In this document: positions 17,609 to 25,586 of the stretch, piece by piece
How the letters are laid out: each line of letters begins with the position of its first letter
Position numbering within the stretch: the first letter of the stretch is position 1
NCBI GenBank assembly: GCA_942493125.1
Contig: OW818667.1
Location: 3,593,621-3,657,620 of the forward strand
Length of the DNA: 64,000 nt
DNA from: Fusibacter_C sp942493125
GTDB lineage: Bacteria > Bacillota > Clostridia > Peptostreptococcales > Acidaminobacteraceae
Direction of reading: 5' to 3'
Notes under the pieces: generated by a model
Seen by the model: the letters and a program-made list of their open reading frames with translations, nothing else
Database searches by the model: none
Told to the model about the DNA's origin: nothing
Made by a program: the position numbers and the translations under genes

Positions 17609-19034
17609 TGACTATGCACTTAGCGAGAACCTGTTAAAGGCTTTAGAATTACTAGACTATACGGCGCCAACGAGCGTTCAGGCTGAGGTTATCCCGCAGC
17701 TACTTGAGAATGTCGATGTCATCGTCAATTCTCAAACAGGCAGTGGAAAGACAGCTGCATTTGCGATACCCCTCATCGAGAAGCTCGAATGGGAAGAAAA
17801 CAAACCACAAGTCATCGTCATAACGCCGACGCGTGAGTTGGCGATTCAAGTTAAAGAGGATTTCTTCAACATCGGCAGATTCAAACGCATCAAAGTTTCA
17901 GCCGTATTTGGAAAGTCACCATACCACATTCAACAAAAGGAACTTAAACAAAAGACGCACGTCGTTGTGGGAACACCTGGAAGATTGATCGATCATTTGG
18001 ACCGAGGCACGCTGGATCTTTCTATGGTAAAGTATCTCGTCATCGATGAAGCTGATGAGATGCTGAGAATGGGGTTCGTTGAGCAAGTTGAGTCGATTAT
18101 CAAGCGCATCCCCAAAAATCGCGTGACGGTCGTGTTATCAGCGACGATGCCTGACGATATCCGCAGATTGTGTGAGACATACATGAAAGAACCGATTCAT
18201 GTGAATATAGAAGCACAGGAGCAAGCCGCTCAAAGCATCATCCAGTTGCGGTTAAATGTTGATGAAAACCAGAAACTTGAACTATTGAAGGATTTGATTA
18301 TCACTGAAAATCCGGATAGCTGCATCGTTTTTTGCAACACACAGCTTAAAGTGGATCAAGTTTACGACGCTTTAGATGCACTGGATTATCCATGTGACGA
18401 AATACATGGTGGCATGGAGCAAAATGATCGACTTAGCGTTATGGACGACTTCAAACGTGGCAAATTTAGATATTTAATTGCCACTGATGTTGCAGCACGC
18501 GGCATCGACATCGACCAAATAGGACTTGTCGTCAACTATGATATGCCAAATACCTGTGAAAACTACGTTCATAGAATCGGTAGAACTGGTAGAATTGGCA
18601 ATTCAGGGAAAGCTTTGACGTTTGTTACGCCATCTGACAGAAAACAACTCGAAGAAATTCACGAGTATATTGGCAGAGAAATCCCTTTAGGTGAAAGACC
18701 AGAACACCATGTCGTTTTGACATCGGAGCCTGCTTTTATCGAAAAGGCAAATAGCCAGCCCGAGATCAAAGACGTTAAAGGTGCCAAGTTGAGCGAGGAG
18801 ATCATGAAACTCCATATCAATGCTGGTAAAAAGACAAAAATGAGAGCAGTTGACATCGTTGGTACATTATGTGGCATCGAAGGCGTTGATGCATCGGATA
18901 TTGGCATCATCAACATTCTCGATGTATCCACTTACGTTGAAATTTTAAATGGCAAGGGTGAGCACGTCTACAGAGCGCTTCAAGATCGTCCCATCAAAGG
19001 GCGTATGAGAAGGGTTAGCAAAGCGGACAAGTAA
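17586..19034 (+). CDS. dbpA: DEAD-box RNA helicase, DbpA/YxiN type
   Basis: 482 residues, the length of B. subtilis DbpA/YxiN. Helicase motifs in order: Q-motif region with TAPTSVQAEVIP, SQTGSGKT (I), PTRELAIQ (Ia), GTPGRL (Ib), VIDEADEM (II), LSATMP (III), VFCNT (IV), ATDVAARGIDI (V), HRIGRTGRIG (VI). The last about 75 residues (LHINAGKKTKMRAVDIVGTL... to the end) fit the DbpA-type RNA-binding domain, which in B. subtilis and E. coli anchors the enzyme to hairpin 92 of 23S rRNA for 50S assembly. Start at 17586 (ATGATG, after AAAAGGA); an upstream in-frame extension only reads the 12-bp repeat as KIIR. Overlaps the methyltransferase by 23 bp. Confidence 0.92.
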   Translation: MMKQKTFNDYALSENLLKALELLDYTAPTSVQAEVIPQLLENVDVIVNSQTGSGKTAAFAIPLIEKLEWEENKPQVIVITPTRELAIQVKEDFFNIGRFKRIKVSAVFGKSPYHIQQKELKQKTHVVVGTPGRLIDHLDRGTLDLSMVKYLVIDEADEMLRMGFVEQVESIIKRIPKNRVTVVLSATMPDDIRRLCETYMKEPIHVNIEAQEQAAQSIIQLRLNVDENQKLELLKDLIITENPDSCIVFCNTQLKVDQVYDALDALDYPCDEIHGGMEQNDRLSVMDDFKRGKFRYLIATDVAARGIDIDQIGLVVNYDMPNTCENYVHRIGRTGRIGNSGKALTFVTPSDRKQLEEIHEYIGREIPLGERPEHHVVLTSEPAFIEKANSQPEIKDVKGAKLSEEIMKLHINAGKKTKMRAVDIVGTLCGIEGVDASDIGIINILDVSTYVEILNGKGEHVYRALQDRPIKGRMRRVSKADK

Positions 19035-19065
19035 TATGAACGGCGATAATTTATCAATCATATAT

Positions 19066-19180
19066 GGAAATTGCATAATTACCTAATAAGTCACAAAATC
19101 ATATTTTCACACAGCAATAATGGCTTATTTACGCAGTTTTCAAATGAGGAATATCATAAAATTGGAATTATGCAATTTCC
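19066..19180 (+). repeat. 115-bp palindromic repeat, full copy A
   Basis: Ends are a perfect 15-bp inverted repeat: GGAAATTGCATAATT (19066-19080) and its complement (19166-19180). A second full copy at 57119-57233 is also exactly 115 bp and aligns over its whole length in reverse orientation. Internally AATAAG and CTTATT can pair. It starts 31 bp after the dbpA stop. No coding capacity and no obvious target-site duplication; it resembles a MITE or large REP-like element. Confidence 0.85.
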
Positions 19181-19200
19181 TCAAATAATATATGCCCAAT

Positions 19201-19238
19201 AAAAAATCTCGAGTGATAAACCACTCGAGATTTTCTTT
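19201..19238. terminator. bidirectional terminator between dbpA and the HD gene
   Basis: Perfect 11-bp stem AATCTCGAGTG / CACTCGAGATT (19205-19215, 19222-19232), 6-nt loop, an A-run on the left and TTTTCTTT on the right, so it can stop both converging transcripts. Confidence 0.9.
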
Positions 19239-19273
19239 GTTTATATTTCCATAATTATTTGCAAAAGTATTCT

Positions 19274-19837
19274 TTATTCGCCAGCCAACCCGATTTCAGT
19301 TGCAGCTTCTTTCATCCCTTCGATTGTCCACAGCATGACCGTGTCAAGGTCCATGCCGATCATCTCGCACCCTTCAAGGATCACTTCACGATTGACGCCA
19401 GCAGCGAAGCTCGCTGTTTTGAACTTCTTTTTCACCGATTTGACTTCGAGGTCTAAAATGCTTTTGGTAGGTCGCATCAAAACACCTGCTGTGATGAGGC
19501 CAGTTAATTCATCTATTGTATAGAGGACTTTTTCCATATGACGCGTTGGTTCCACTTCCGTACATATTTTCCAACCATGTGATACTACCGCATGGATGAT
19601 GTCAGCATCAACACCCGCTTCTTTGAGGAGCTCTTCCGCTTTGATACAGTGTTGTTCGGGGTACATTTCATAATCTAGATCGTGCAAAAGCCCAACGATG
19701 CCCCAATAGCTTTCATCTTCGCCATTTTGTCTTGCAAAATAACGCATGGCAGCCTCCACTGATAAACCGTGTGTCACAAGTGAACGGCTTTTGTTGTATT
19801 TTTCGAGCAGTTCTAGGGCAAATTCTCTAGTAATCAT
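19274..19837 (-). CDS. HD-domain protein
   Basis: 187 residues. HD-superfamily signature H23, LLHDLDYE (H52, D53), HGW (H77) and YTIDELTG (D109). This is the uncharacterised HDIG-type single-domain class common in Clostridia; the family is metal-dependent and usually hydrolyses phosphate esters, but no substrate is known. No extra domain and no membrane segment. TTAGGAGGAACACT stands directly before the ATG. Monocistronic by appearance, convergent with dbpA and divergent from the GntR operon. Confidence 0.82.
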   Translation of the reverse strand: MITREFALELLEKYNKSRSLVTHGLSVEAAMRYFARQNGEDESYWGIVGLLHDLDYEMYPEQHCIKAEELLKEAGVDADIIHAVVSHGWKICTEVEPTRHMEKVLYTIDELTGLITAGVLMRPTKSILDLEVKSVKKKFKTASFAAGVNREVILEGCEMIGMDLDTVMLWTIEGMKEAATEIGLAGE

Positions 19838-19999
19838 AGTGTTCCTCCTAATAGTATGGAATGATATATTTCCTCAGTTCTATCTGTGTAACGTCTTATA
19901 TACAACAATTTTAACACATGCATGACGTATGAGGAAATCGCATGTTTCAATATTCAAAAAACTTTTTTGAAATTTTATAAAAAACTTTTTAAAAACCTA

Positions 20000-20028
20000 T
20001 TGACTACATTAGTGATGTAGTGTACTAT
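20000..20028 (+). promoter_or_regulatory. promoter with internal operator for the GntR-ABC operon
   Basis: TTGACT (20000-20005), 17-bp spacer, TACTAT (20023-20028). A perfect palindrome ACTACAT-TAGTG-ATGTAGT (20003-20021) fills the spacer, so a bound dimer would block polymerase. The first gene encodes a GntR/YtrA-type repressor, which makes autoregulation the simple reading. Confidence 0.8.
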
Positions 20029-20059
20029 CTAATTAATACAGCAAGACACGGAGGTGTTT

Positions 20060-20425
20060 ATGGATTTTTTAAATGATACCCCAATATATATTCAAATCAT
20101 GAATATAATCAAAACCGACATAGTAAGCGGTAAGATGAAAAAGGGTGAGAAGCTGATGTCGACGAGGGAACTGGCTATGGAACTAAAAGTAAATCCAAAT
20201 ACAGTACAACGCGTTTTCAGAGAGCTAGAAAGTGAAGAAATATGTTTTACAAAAAGAGGCATGGGCACATATGTAACGGAGGATGATCATATGATAACGA
20301 CACTTAAAGAACAACTCGCAACAGAAAAGATTGCACAATTTGTTGAGGGCATGGAAAAACTCAATTTCTCAATAGGAGATATCATCAATAAACTCAAGTC
20401 ATACGAGGAGGCTAGACATGCATAA
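20060..20425 (+). CDS. GntR-family repressor, YtrA subfamily
   Basis: 121 residues: an N-terminal winged helix (PIYIQIMNIIKTDIVSGKMKKGEKLMSTRELAMELKVN..., shown here only in outline) with the family's recognition helix NPNTVQRVFRELE at about 49-61, and a short helical tail (about 75-121) that replaces the large ligand domain, as in the YtrA subfamily. These regulators sit in front of ABC exporters and respond to cell-envelope stress or antibiotics. Start ATG at 20060 after GGAGGTG; the GTG at 20054 is inside the ribosome site. Overlaps the ATPase gene by 8 bp. A palindromic operator lies in its promoter. Confidence 0.9.
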   Translation: MDFLNDTPIYIQIMNIIKTDIVSGKMKKGEKLMSTRELAMELKVNPNTVQRVFRELESEEICFTKRGMGTYVTEDDHMITTLKEQLATEKIAQFVEGMEKLNFSIGDIINKLKSYEEARHA

Positions 20426-21119
20426 CATGATTGATTGCGTCAATTTGCAAAAAAATTACATGTCAAAGAGAGCACTGGTTGACATTAATCTCAAATTCCA
20501 AGAGGGCAAAATATACGGCATTTTAGGTCCAAATGGCAGTGGCAAAACGACACTTATGAAAGTCATAGCGGATCTTCACGAACAAAGTGCAGGCGAGATT
20601 CTCATCTGTGGCGAAAAACCATCGCACTTAACACGAGCATATGTGGCTTATATGCCAACTGAAAATTTTGTTTATGGTTGGATGCGCGTCAAAGAAGCCG
20701 TTTCGTTTTACAAAGACATGTACAAAGATTTTGATATAAATCGTTGTAACGACCTCCTTAAATTCATGGAGCTCGATATGAACCAAAAGGTATCCAGTTT
20801 ATCGACTGGTCAACGTGCAAGACTTAAAATCACTTTGGTCATCTCGAGACGTGCGAAGATCTATATGTTAGATGAACCATTAAATGGCTTAGATCCAATA
20901 TCTAGAACAAAGATCAAAGAATGCATTATCGAGCAGTTCAATGAAGAAGGCGTCATGTTAATCTCCACGCATCTCGTCAGTGAAATCGAACAGATTTTAG
21001 ATGAAGTCATATTTTTAAATGACGGCAGAGTGATACTCGAAGGGGAGACAGAAGCACTCAGGATCCAACATGGAAAATCGCTTGAAGACATATACAGGGA
21101 GGTATTCGGTAATGTATAA
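20418..21119 (+). CDS. ABC transporter ATP-binding protein
   Basis: 233-residue ATPase: Walker A GPNGSGKTT (about 36-44), Q-loop region, signature LSTGQ (about 129), Walker B IYMLDEPLNGLDP and switch His in STHLVSEIE. It resembles the YtrB/BcrA class found behind YtrA-type regulators. The permease gene starts inside its last 8 bases. With that permease it should form an exporter or an envelope-stress ABC system; substrate unknown. Confidence 0.93.
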   Translation: MHNMIDCVNLQKNYMSKRALVDINLKFQEGKIYGILGPNGSGKTTLMKVIADLHEQSAGEILICGEKPSHLTRAYVAYMPTENFVYGWMRVKEAVSFYKDMYKDFDINRCNDLLKFMELDMNQKVSSLSTGQRARLKITLVISRRAKIYMLDEPLNGLDPISRTKIKECIIEQFNEEGVMLISTHLVSEIEQILDEVIFLNDGRVILEGETEALRIQHGKSLEDIYREVFGNV

Positions 21120-21885
21120 TCTCATAAAATTTGAATTTTCAAGGAAAAAAATGGTATTTGCAGTTGCTGCAGCACTTACAGTGATCGGTCAACTATTCGT
21201 TTTGTTTAAATTCTTTCAATTGGATGAAGTTTCAAGAAACGCAGCAGGCGATGAAATATTCGGAATATTCCTAGGCGTGACTATGGTAGGCTTTGGTATT
21301 TTGTATTTTATCGATATCATATTTCTATTTAGAAATGATTTATTCAAACAGGAAGGGTATATGCTCTTCATGACGCCGCACAACGGTTATACAATATTGG
21401 GTTCAAAGCTTATCTTTGGTTTGCTTGAAGGTCTTGCAATTGCAGTTGTGTATGTTGGATTGCTCTTTCTGAATTTGAAAGTAATGTTAAATGTACCAAT
21501 CGATTTTGAGATGATCGGTGTCAATGGCATCATGATCATGACAGGTATAAAAGGTTTAATCCTTGGCATTTTCATGCTCATTGAATTTGCACTCACCGTT
21601 TATCTTTCATTTGCACTCTTCAAAAGCTTGTTCAACAATGCGCGTTTCAAAGGCTTGATCACATTTGGCATTTTCATCGTCATCAACATTGTCAAATCAA
21701 AGTTAGTTGAAGTCATCGCAAATATTATAGGAAAAGATTTTTCAAACGTAAGTATTGATTCTACAGATTTGATGCTTGAAACAGTCAATACGGCGATGAA
21801 TTATGGTCTTGTCGCTACGATTCTTTCAGCGGTCATCTTGTTCATTGGCACTGGCTATTTGCTCGAGAATCGTATTAATTTGTAA
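21112..21885 (+). CDS. ABC transporter permease (ABC-2 type)
   Basis: 257 residues with six hydrophobic segments (about 14-34, 49-80, 100-125, 140-175, 190-210, 232-250) and the start MYNLIKFEFSRKKM common in ABC-2 permeases linked to YtrA regulators. Start 21112 follows GGGAGG at 21098-21103 with an 8-bp gap; earlier in-frame starts lie inside the ATPase gene without a ribosome site. Partner of the preceding ATPase. Nothing indicates the substrate. Confidence 0.85.
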   Translation: MYNLIKFEFSRKKMVFAVAAALTVIGQLFVLFKFFQLDEVSRNAAGDEIFGIFLGVTMVGFGILYFIDIIFLFRNDLFKQEGYMLFMTPHNGYTILGSKLIFGLLEGLAIAVVYVGLLFLNLKVMLNVPIDFEMIGVNGIMIMTGIKGLILGIFMLIEFALTVYLSFALFKSLFNNARFKGLITFGIFIVINIVKSKLVEVIANIIGKDFSNVSIDSTDLMLETVNTAMNYGLVATILSAVILFIGTGYLLENRINL

Positions 21886-22018
21886 TTATGGAATTTATTC
21901 GATTTCAATGCGCATCAAACGATGTAAATAATAATGTACTACAAAAATGAAACTTGATATTATGCATTTTTCCTTTATAATAAAATTTGACCTATTACAA
22001 AACATTATGGAGGAACGC

Positions 22019-22258
22019 ATGTTCAAAGTTAGAACGTCTGGTGTATGTGCCAGTGAAATTCATTTTGAAATAGAGGATGGTTTCATCAAACAAGTCGAGT
22101 TTATCGGTGGTTGCCCAGGCAATGCCATCGGTCTTAGCAATATGCTTGCAGGACAACCGGTAGCAGATGTCGTTGAAAAACTTCGAGATGTCAAATGTGG
22201 TGGCAAAAACACATCATGTCCATCTCAACTAGCAAAGGCATTGGAAGCACATATATAA
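22019..22258 (+). CDS. TSCPD-domain protein (TIGR03905 type)
   Basis: 79-residue protein with the TSCPD domain in its stand-alone small form: TSGVCASEIHFEIEDG, IGGCPGNAIGLSNML and CGGKNTSCPSQLA. Four cysteines (C10, C32, C61, C67) suggest metal binding. The same domain occurs at the end of vitamin B12-dependent ribonucleotide reductases; the function of the stand-alone form is not known. Start 22019 follows ATGGAGGA. Single gene with its own terminator. Confidence 0.85.
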   Translation: MFKVRTSGVCASEIHFEIEDGFIKQVEFIGGCPGNAIGLSNMLAGQPVADVVEKLRDVKCGGKNTSCPSQLAKALEAHI

Positions 22259-22281
22259 CGTATTAATGAATAGTCATTAAC

Positions 22282-22323
22282 AAGAGTCTTTCTGTCGATT
22301 ATCGATATGAAAGACTCTTTTTA
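22282..22323 (+). terminator. intrinsic terminator after the TSCPD gene
   Basis: 11-bp stem AAGAGTCTTTC / GAAAGACTCTT (22282-22292, 22309-22319), 16-nt loop, then TTTTTAT. Confidence 0.85.
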
Positions 22324-22388
22324 TCTCCTTTTTTGCTCTTTCTGTAAAAATAAGCTATACTTTTTATAGAATAGGGAGGGCTTTCTGA

Positions 22389-23246
22389 ATGGAACTTAAC
22401 TTTATCAATTGGATACAGAGCTTTAACACACCATTTTTAGATCAATTTTTTATCTTTGTGACAATGCTCGGAGAAGAGTATTTTTATATATTTGTACTAA
22501 GCTTTTTCTATTGGTGTGTCAACAAAGAGGGCACGCGATATTTTGTCATGATTCTCACGTTTTCATCTGTTATAAATGGGGCATTAAAAGAAATTGTCGA
22601 TTCGTCGAGACCGTTTCAAGTTGAAGCCGTTCGGGCGCTTAGAACGGAAACAGCACACGGGTCTTCATTTCCAAGTGGCCATACACAAACGGTAACCGCA
22701 TTTTATGGTACGTTTGCCTATAGATTTAAAAACATTGGTATTGCTATTTTAGCAGCTGTTATCATTTTGCTTGTCGCGTTATCTCGTGTCTATTTAGGGC
22801 TACACTGGCCAAGAGATGTCGTAGGCGCTATCGTAATGGGCATCTTATCTATCGTCGTTATGCACAAAATCATCATGCTTGAAGAGAAGAAGGGGATTGC
22901 TTGGCCTTTTTATGCCGTATCTTTAGTTGTGATCACGAGCATGTTTTTCCTTCATTCTGAAACATATATAAAAGCAACTGGCGCTTTCCTAGGATTTATG
23001 CTCGGTTTTCTCGTTGAAGACCACTACGTTAAGTTTGACGTCAGGGCTGACGGCTTTGCTCAAATTCTCAAATTTGTCATCGGCATAGTCTTTACACTTG
23101 CCGTTTTTGAAGGGGCGAAATTCATCTTGCCAGACATGATTGTGTTTACATTCATGCGATACTTTATGACCATCTTTTTCGTGGTGGCTGTCATCCCTTG
23201 GATTTTTGTCAAACTTAAGCTTTCGAGACATCGCATTTTTAATTAA
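22389..23246 (+). CDS. PAP2-family membrane phosphatase
   Basis: 285 residues, about six to eight membrane helices. The three acid-phosphatase motifs are present: LKEIVDSSRPF (KxxxxxxRP), FPSGHTQ and SRVYLGLHWPRDV (SRxxxxxHxxxD). Such enzymes dephosphorylate undecaprenyl pyrophosphate or phosphatidic acid-type lipids outside the membrane; which one cannot be told. Start follows GGGAGGG. A remnant of the palindromic repeat begins 4 bp after the stop. Confidence 0.9.
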   Translation: MELNFINWIQSFNTPFLDQFFIFVTMLGEEYFYIFVLSFFYWCVNKEGTRYFVMILTFSSVINGALKEIVDSSRPFQVEAVRALRTETAHGSSFPSGHTQTVTAFYGTFAYRFKNIGIAILAAVIILLVALSRVYLGLHWPRDVVGAIVMGILSIVVMHKIIMLEEKKGIAWPFYAVSLVVITSMFFLHSETYIKATGAFLGFMLGFLVEDHYVKFDVRADGFAQILKFVIGIVFTLAVFEGAKFILPDMIVFTFMRYFMTIFFVVAVIPWIFVKLKLSRHRIFN

Positions 23247-23250
23247 GTAT

Positions 23251-23278
23251 GGAAATTGCATAATTAACGCGATTTCCT
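23251..23278 (+). repeat. shortened copy C of the palindromic repeat
   Basis: GGAAATTGCATAATTA (the left end of copy A) followed after 6 bp by GATTTCC, which matches the outer part of the right end. The middle of the element is missing. It begins 4 bp after the PAP2 stop codon. Confidence 0.55.
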
Positions 23279-23307
23279 CTATTTCCTCTATTTCCTCAAT
23301 TTCTTCA
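23272..23307 (+). repeat. 9-bp tandem repeat ATTTCCTCT
   Basis: Four consecutive 9-bp units: ATTTCCTCT, ATTTCCTCT, ATTTCCTCA, ATTTCTTCA. They start in the right end of repeat copy C, whose terminal bases are ATTTCCTC, and stop just before the YkgJ-type gene's ribosome site. Confidence 0.85.
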
Positions 23308-23321
23308 ATGAAAGGAACCAT

Positions 23322-24029
23322 ATGACTCTAAAAGATAAAACCGCTCAAACGGCCACTGAAGTGAGACTCTCAAAACTCAACAAGCTTTACGAAACTGTCC
23401 CTGGTGGCAAATGTTCGGGATGTACAGACTGCTGTTCGGAATCTGTGAACACCAGTTTTTTGGAATTTTCAAACATCGTTGAAAATGGCCTCACGACACT
23501 TTCAGAAATTGAATATGATGCACTCGTCAAACGCGTCCTATCATACTATCTTTTAGAGTGGGTAAAACCTCAAAAGTGCCCATTCCTAAGTGAGGATAAA
23601 AGGTGCGTCATCTACAGCACGCGTCCTATTCCATGCAGACTATTTGGAACGTCAACCCGTGCCGCTTATGAAGCGAATTATGAGAAGATTAAAAGACAGA
23701 ACGTCGCAGTTGCTCTACAGATACAAACTGAAACTGGAAGCAAACTGCCTAAAAGTGTCGTAAGGCGTAAAATCGCATTTTGTGAAGAGTTCGTTCCAGA
23801 TCATACACTCGTGCGTCGAGAAGTTGAAGCACGTTACAGCAAATTGGTCAATTTGGACGGTGAACTTTACTTTGCTGGTCTTATGGATGACTCAATGATG
23901 AATGGTGACCTTGTCAGCTTTATGATCGATTGGCTTATTGAAACGCAAAAAAAGTCACTGCAAATGGCAGTGACCAGAGAATTTTTATTCGAGTTAAAAA
24001 AAGATGTGTTAAAAAGCATTCAAAAATAA
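23322..24029 (+). CDS. YkgJ-family cysteine cluster protein
   Basis: 235 residues with the zinc- or iron-cluster type cysteine pattern of this family: CSGCTDCC (about 27-34) and CPFLSEDKRCVIYSTRPIPCRLFG (about 86-109, eight or more conserved positions). Function unknown; the family is often described as Fe-S or zinc binding. AAAGGAACC precedes the start. Its 3' end contains, on the opposite strand, a perfect terminator hairpin for the convergent proC gene. Only 19 bp separate the two stop codons. Confidence 0.8.
   Translation: MTLKDKTAQTATEVRLSKLNKLYETVPGGKCSGCTDCCSESVNTSFLEFSNIVENGLTTLSEIEYDALVKRVLSYYLLEWVKPQKCPFLSEDKRCVIYSTRPIPCRLFGTSTRAAYEANYEKIKRQNVAVALQIQTETGSKLPKSVVRRKIAFCEEFVPDHTLVRREVEARYSKLVNLDGELYFAGLMDDSMMNGDLVSFMIDWLIETQKKSLQMAVTREFLFELKKDVLKSIQK
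23947..23974 (-). terminator. proC terminator located inside the convergent coding sequence
   Basis: On the minus strand: perfect 8-bp stem GTCACTGC / GCAGTGAC (23974-23967 and 23961-23954), 5-nt loop, then seven T (23953-23947). It lies 75 bp beyond the proC stop and within the last 28 codons of the YkgJ-type gene. Confidence 0.85.
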
Positions 24030-24048
24030 TTCGTTTTATAGCTTAATT

Positions 24049-24855
24049 TCAATTGTTTTCCATTTCGCGAGACTTGTCAGCAGCAGCCTGCATGGCACGT
24101 ATGATGCTCGATCTGAAACCGTCGGCTTCTAGTACGGCGATAGCTTTTATCGTATTGCCACCTGGTGAAGTCACTTGATCTTTTAGCACGCCTGGATGAA
24201 GACCTGTCGTCAGTACCATTTGAGCAGCACCAAGTAAACTTTGAGCAGCCATGATGTATGCCTTGTCACGTGGCATCCCTTCAAGGACTGCAGCGTCTGC
24301 CATCGCTTCCATCATGATGAAGGCATATGCTGGTGAAGAGCCGTGTACGGCGATTGCAGCATGCATGAGCGATTCATCAATCCAAGCATATCGGCCAATG
24401 GCTTCAAAGATAGCCGAAACTTGCTGGCGCGTCGGATCAGACTCAGATAGCTTTGTACAGATGGATGTCATGCCAAGGTTGACGGAAGCTGGTGTATTTG
24501 GCATTGCTCTATAAACTTTTTGATCTTTCATTGCAGCCATCAATTTTTCAAGTTTGACACCAGAAGCGATAGAGATGACAAGTTGATCTTTCTTGAAGTA
24601 TTGGCCAATCTCATCGATGACTTTGAAGACCATGTAGGGTTTGACAGCTAATACGATGATGTCGCTGTTTTCTACGATGTCTTTGTTTGATGTCGTCGCT
24701 TTAATCCCAAATACATTGGTTAACCTGAGTACAGATTTTTCGGTTGCTGCACTTGCCATTATATTTTGTGGTGCGTAAAGATCTTTTGCGATAAGGCCAC
24801 TGATAATTGCGCTGGCCATGTTGCCTCCGCCTATGAATCCAATCGTCGTTGCCAT
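24049..24855 (-). CDS. proC: pyrroline-5-carboxylate reductase
   Basis: Last step of proline synthesis, NAD(P)H reduction of pyrroline-5-carboxylate. 268 residues. N-terminal Rossmann motif GFIGGGNMASAI (6-17), VKPY (about 72), MPNTPASVNLGMTSI (about 117-131), VHGSSPAYAFIMMEAMADA (about 168-186) and the signature DQVTSPGGNTIKA (about 225-237). AAGGAGGCACC stands before the start. Monocistronic; no proA or proB near it. Confidence 0.95.
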   Translation of the reverse strand: MATTIGFIGGGNMASAIISGLIAKDLYAPQNIMASAATEKSVLRLTNVFGIKATTSNKDIVENSDIIVLAVKPYMVFKVIDEIGQYFKKDQLVISIASGVKLEKLMAAMKDQKVYRAMPNTPASVNLGMTSICTKLSESDPTRQQVSAIFEAIGRYAWIDESLMHAAIAVHGSSPAYAFIMMEAMADAAVLEGMPRDKAYIMAAQSLLGAAQMVLTTGLHPGVLKDQVTSPGGNTIKAIAVLEADGFRSSIIRAMQAAADKSREMENN

Positions 24856-25057
24856 GGTGCCTCCTTAGATATGTTTTGTTTCCATATACATTGTAACATA
24901 AAATTGATTTGAAAAAGCGGGCATTATGCGATAATATAGTTAAGAATCAGCAAATATCAGGCATCTATTAGTGAACTAACAGGGAATTATCATTGAACGA
25001 AAAGTAAACTAGCAGGAGCGATGTAGATTGCCTGGATATAAATAAGGATGGGAAAAT

Positions 25058-25507
25058 ATGACTTTAAAACACATGTTGAAAATGACAACCACGGATGCCG
25101 TACTAGAGGAACTTTTAGTGGCATATCCAGAATGTCTTGCCGATAAACACAACTACAAAAAAGTGCTCGATTATGTAATCAATACACCTGAGGTACCATT
25201 CGACGACTTCACCATTCAAATTGAACTCATCGATACAGAAGGCGACGCTTCTTTCGAAGAAGATATCGACGAGGCATCATACCTGAGTATTTCAGGTTAT
25301 TCAGCTAAAGAAGACCTACACTTCGCGCTTGGATTTACAAAGTGGGAAGAATGGGCAAACGCTAAAATCGTCATTCAGGAAGATCTTGAAATCAAACCAG
25401 ATGAATTGATTGCCATCTGCCTTTATGAAATGACTTTCTATGGCTTTGATCAAGAAGAGATAGCAAGTGAATTTACAGAAATCGAAAAAGGTATCATGCT
25501 CCATTAA
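25058..25507 (+). CDS. DUF6557-like protein
   Basis: 149 residues, soluble and acidic, starting MTLKHMLKMTTTDAVLEELLVAYPE; resembles the DUF6557 family by its N-terminal helix pair and the GFTKWEEWANAKIV centre. Function unknown. GGATGGGA lies before the ATG. The 200 bp upstream (24856-25057) hold only weak promoter-like AT-rich sequence (GATAATAT at about 24930). Monocistronic, closed by a shared terminator. Confidence 0.7.
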   Translation: MTLKHMLKMTTTDAVLEELLVAYPECLADKHNYKKVLDYVINTPEVPFDDFTIQIELIDTEGDASFEEDIDEASYLSISGYSAKEDLHFALGFTKWEEWANAKIVIQEDLEIKPDELIAICLYEMTFYGFDQEEIASEFTEIEKGIMLH

Positions 25508-25525
25508 TTTCAAACCAAATAAAAA

Positions 25526-25560
25526 GGCTCGGAAGGCAGTTATGCTTTCCGAGCTTTATT
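25526..25560. terminator. bidirectional terminator, DUF6557-like gene / LCP gene
   Basis: Stem GCTCGGAA / TTCCGAGC (25527-25534, 25547-25554) with a 12-nt loop. The minus-strand side is followed by five T and serves the LCP gene; the plus side has only TTTATTT. Confidence 0.8.
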
Positions 25561-25586
25561 TGAGTGCTTTTAGAGTGTAGCTTGTA

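Noticed and set aside
22989..23321. Minus-strand frame with EEIEEIEEI repeats
   Set aside because: Shadow of the 9-bp tandem repeat and of the PAP2 gene; no ribosome site, conserved PAP2 motifs on the plus strand.
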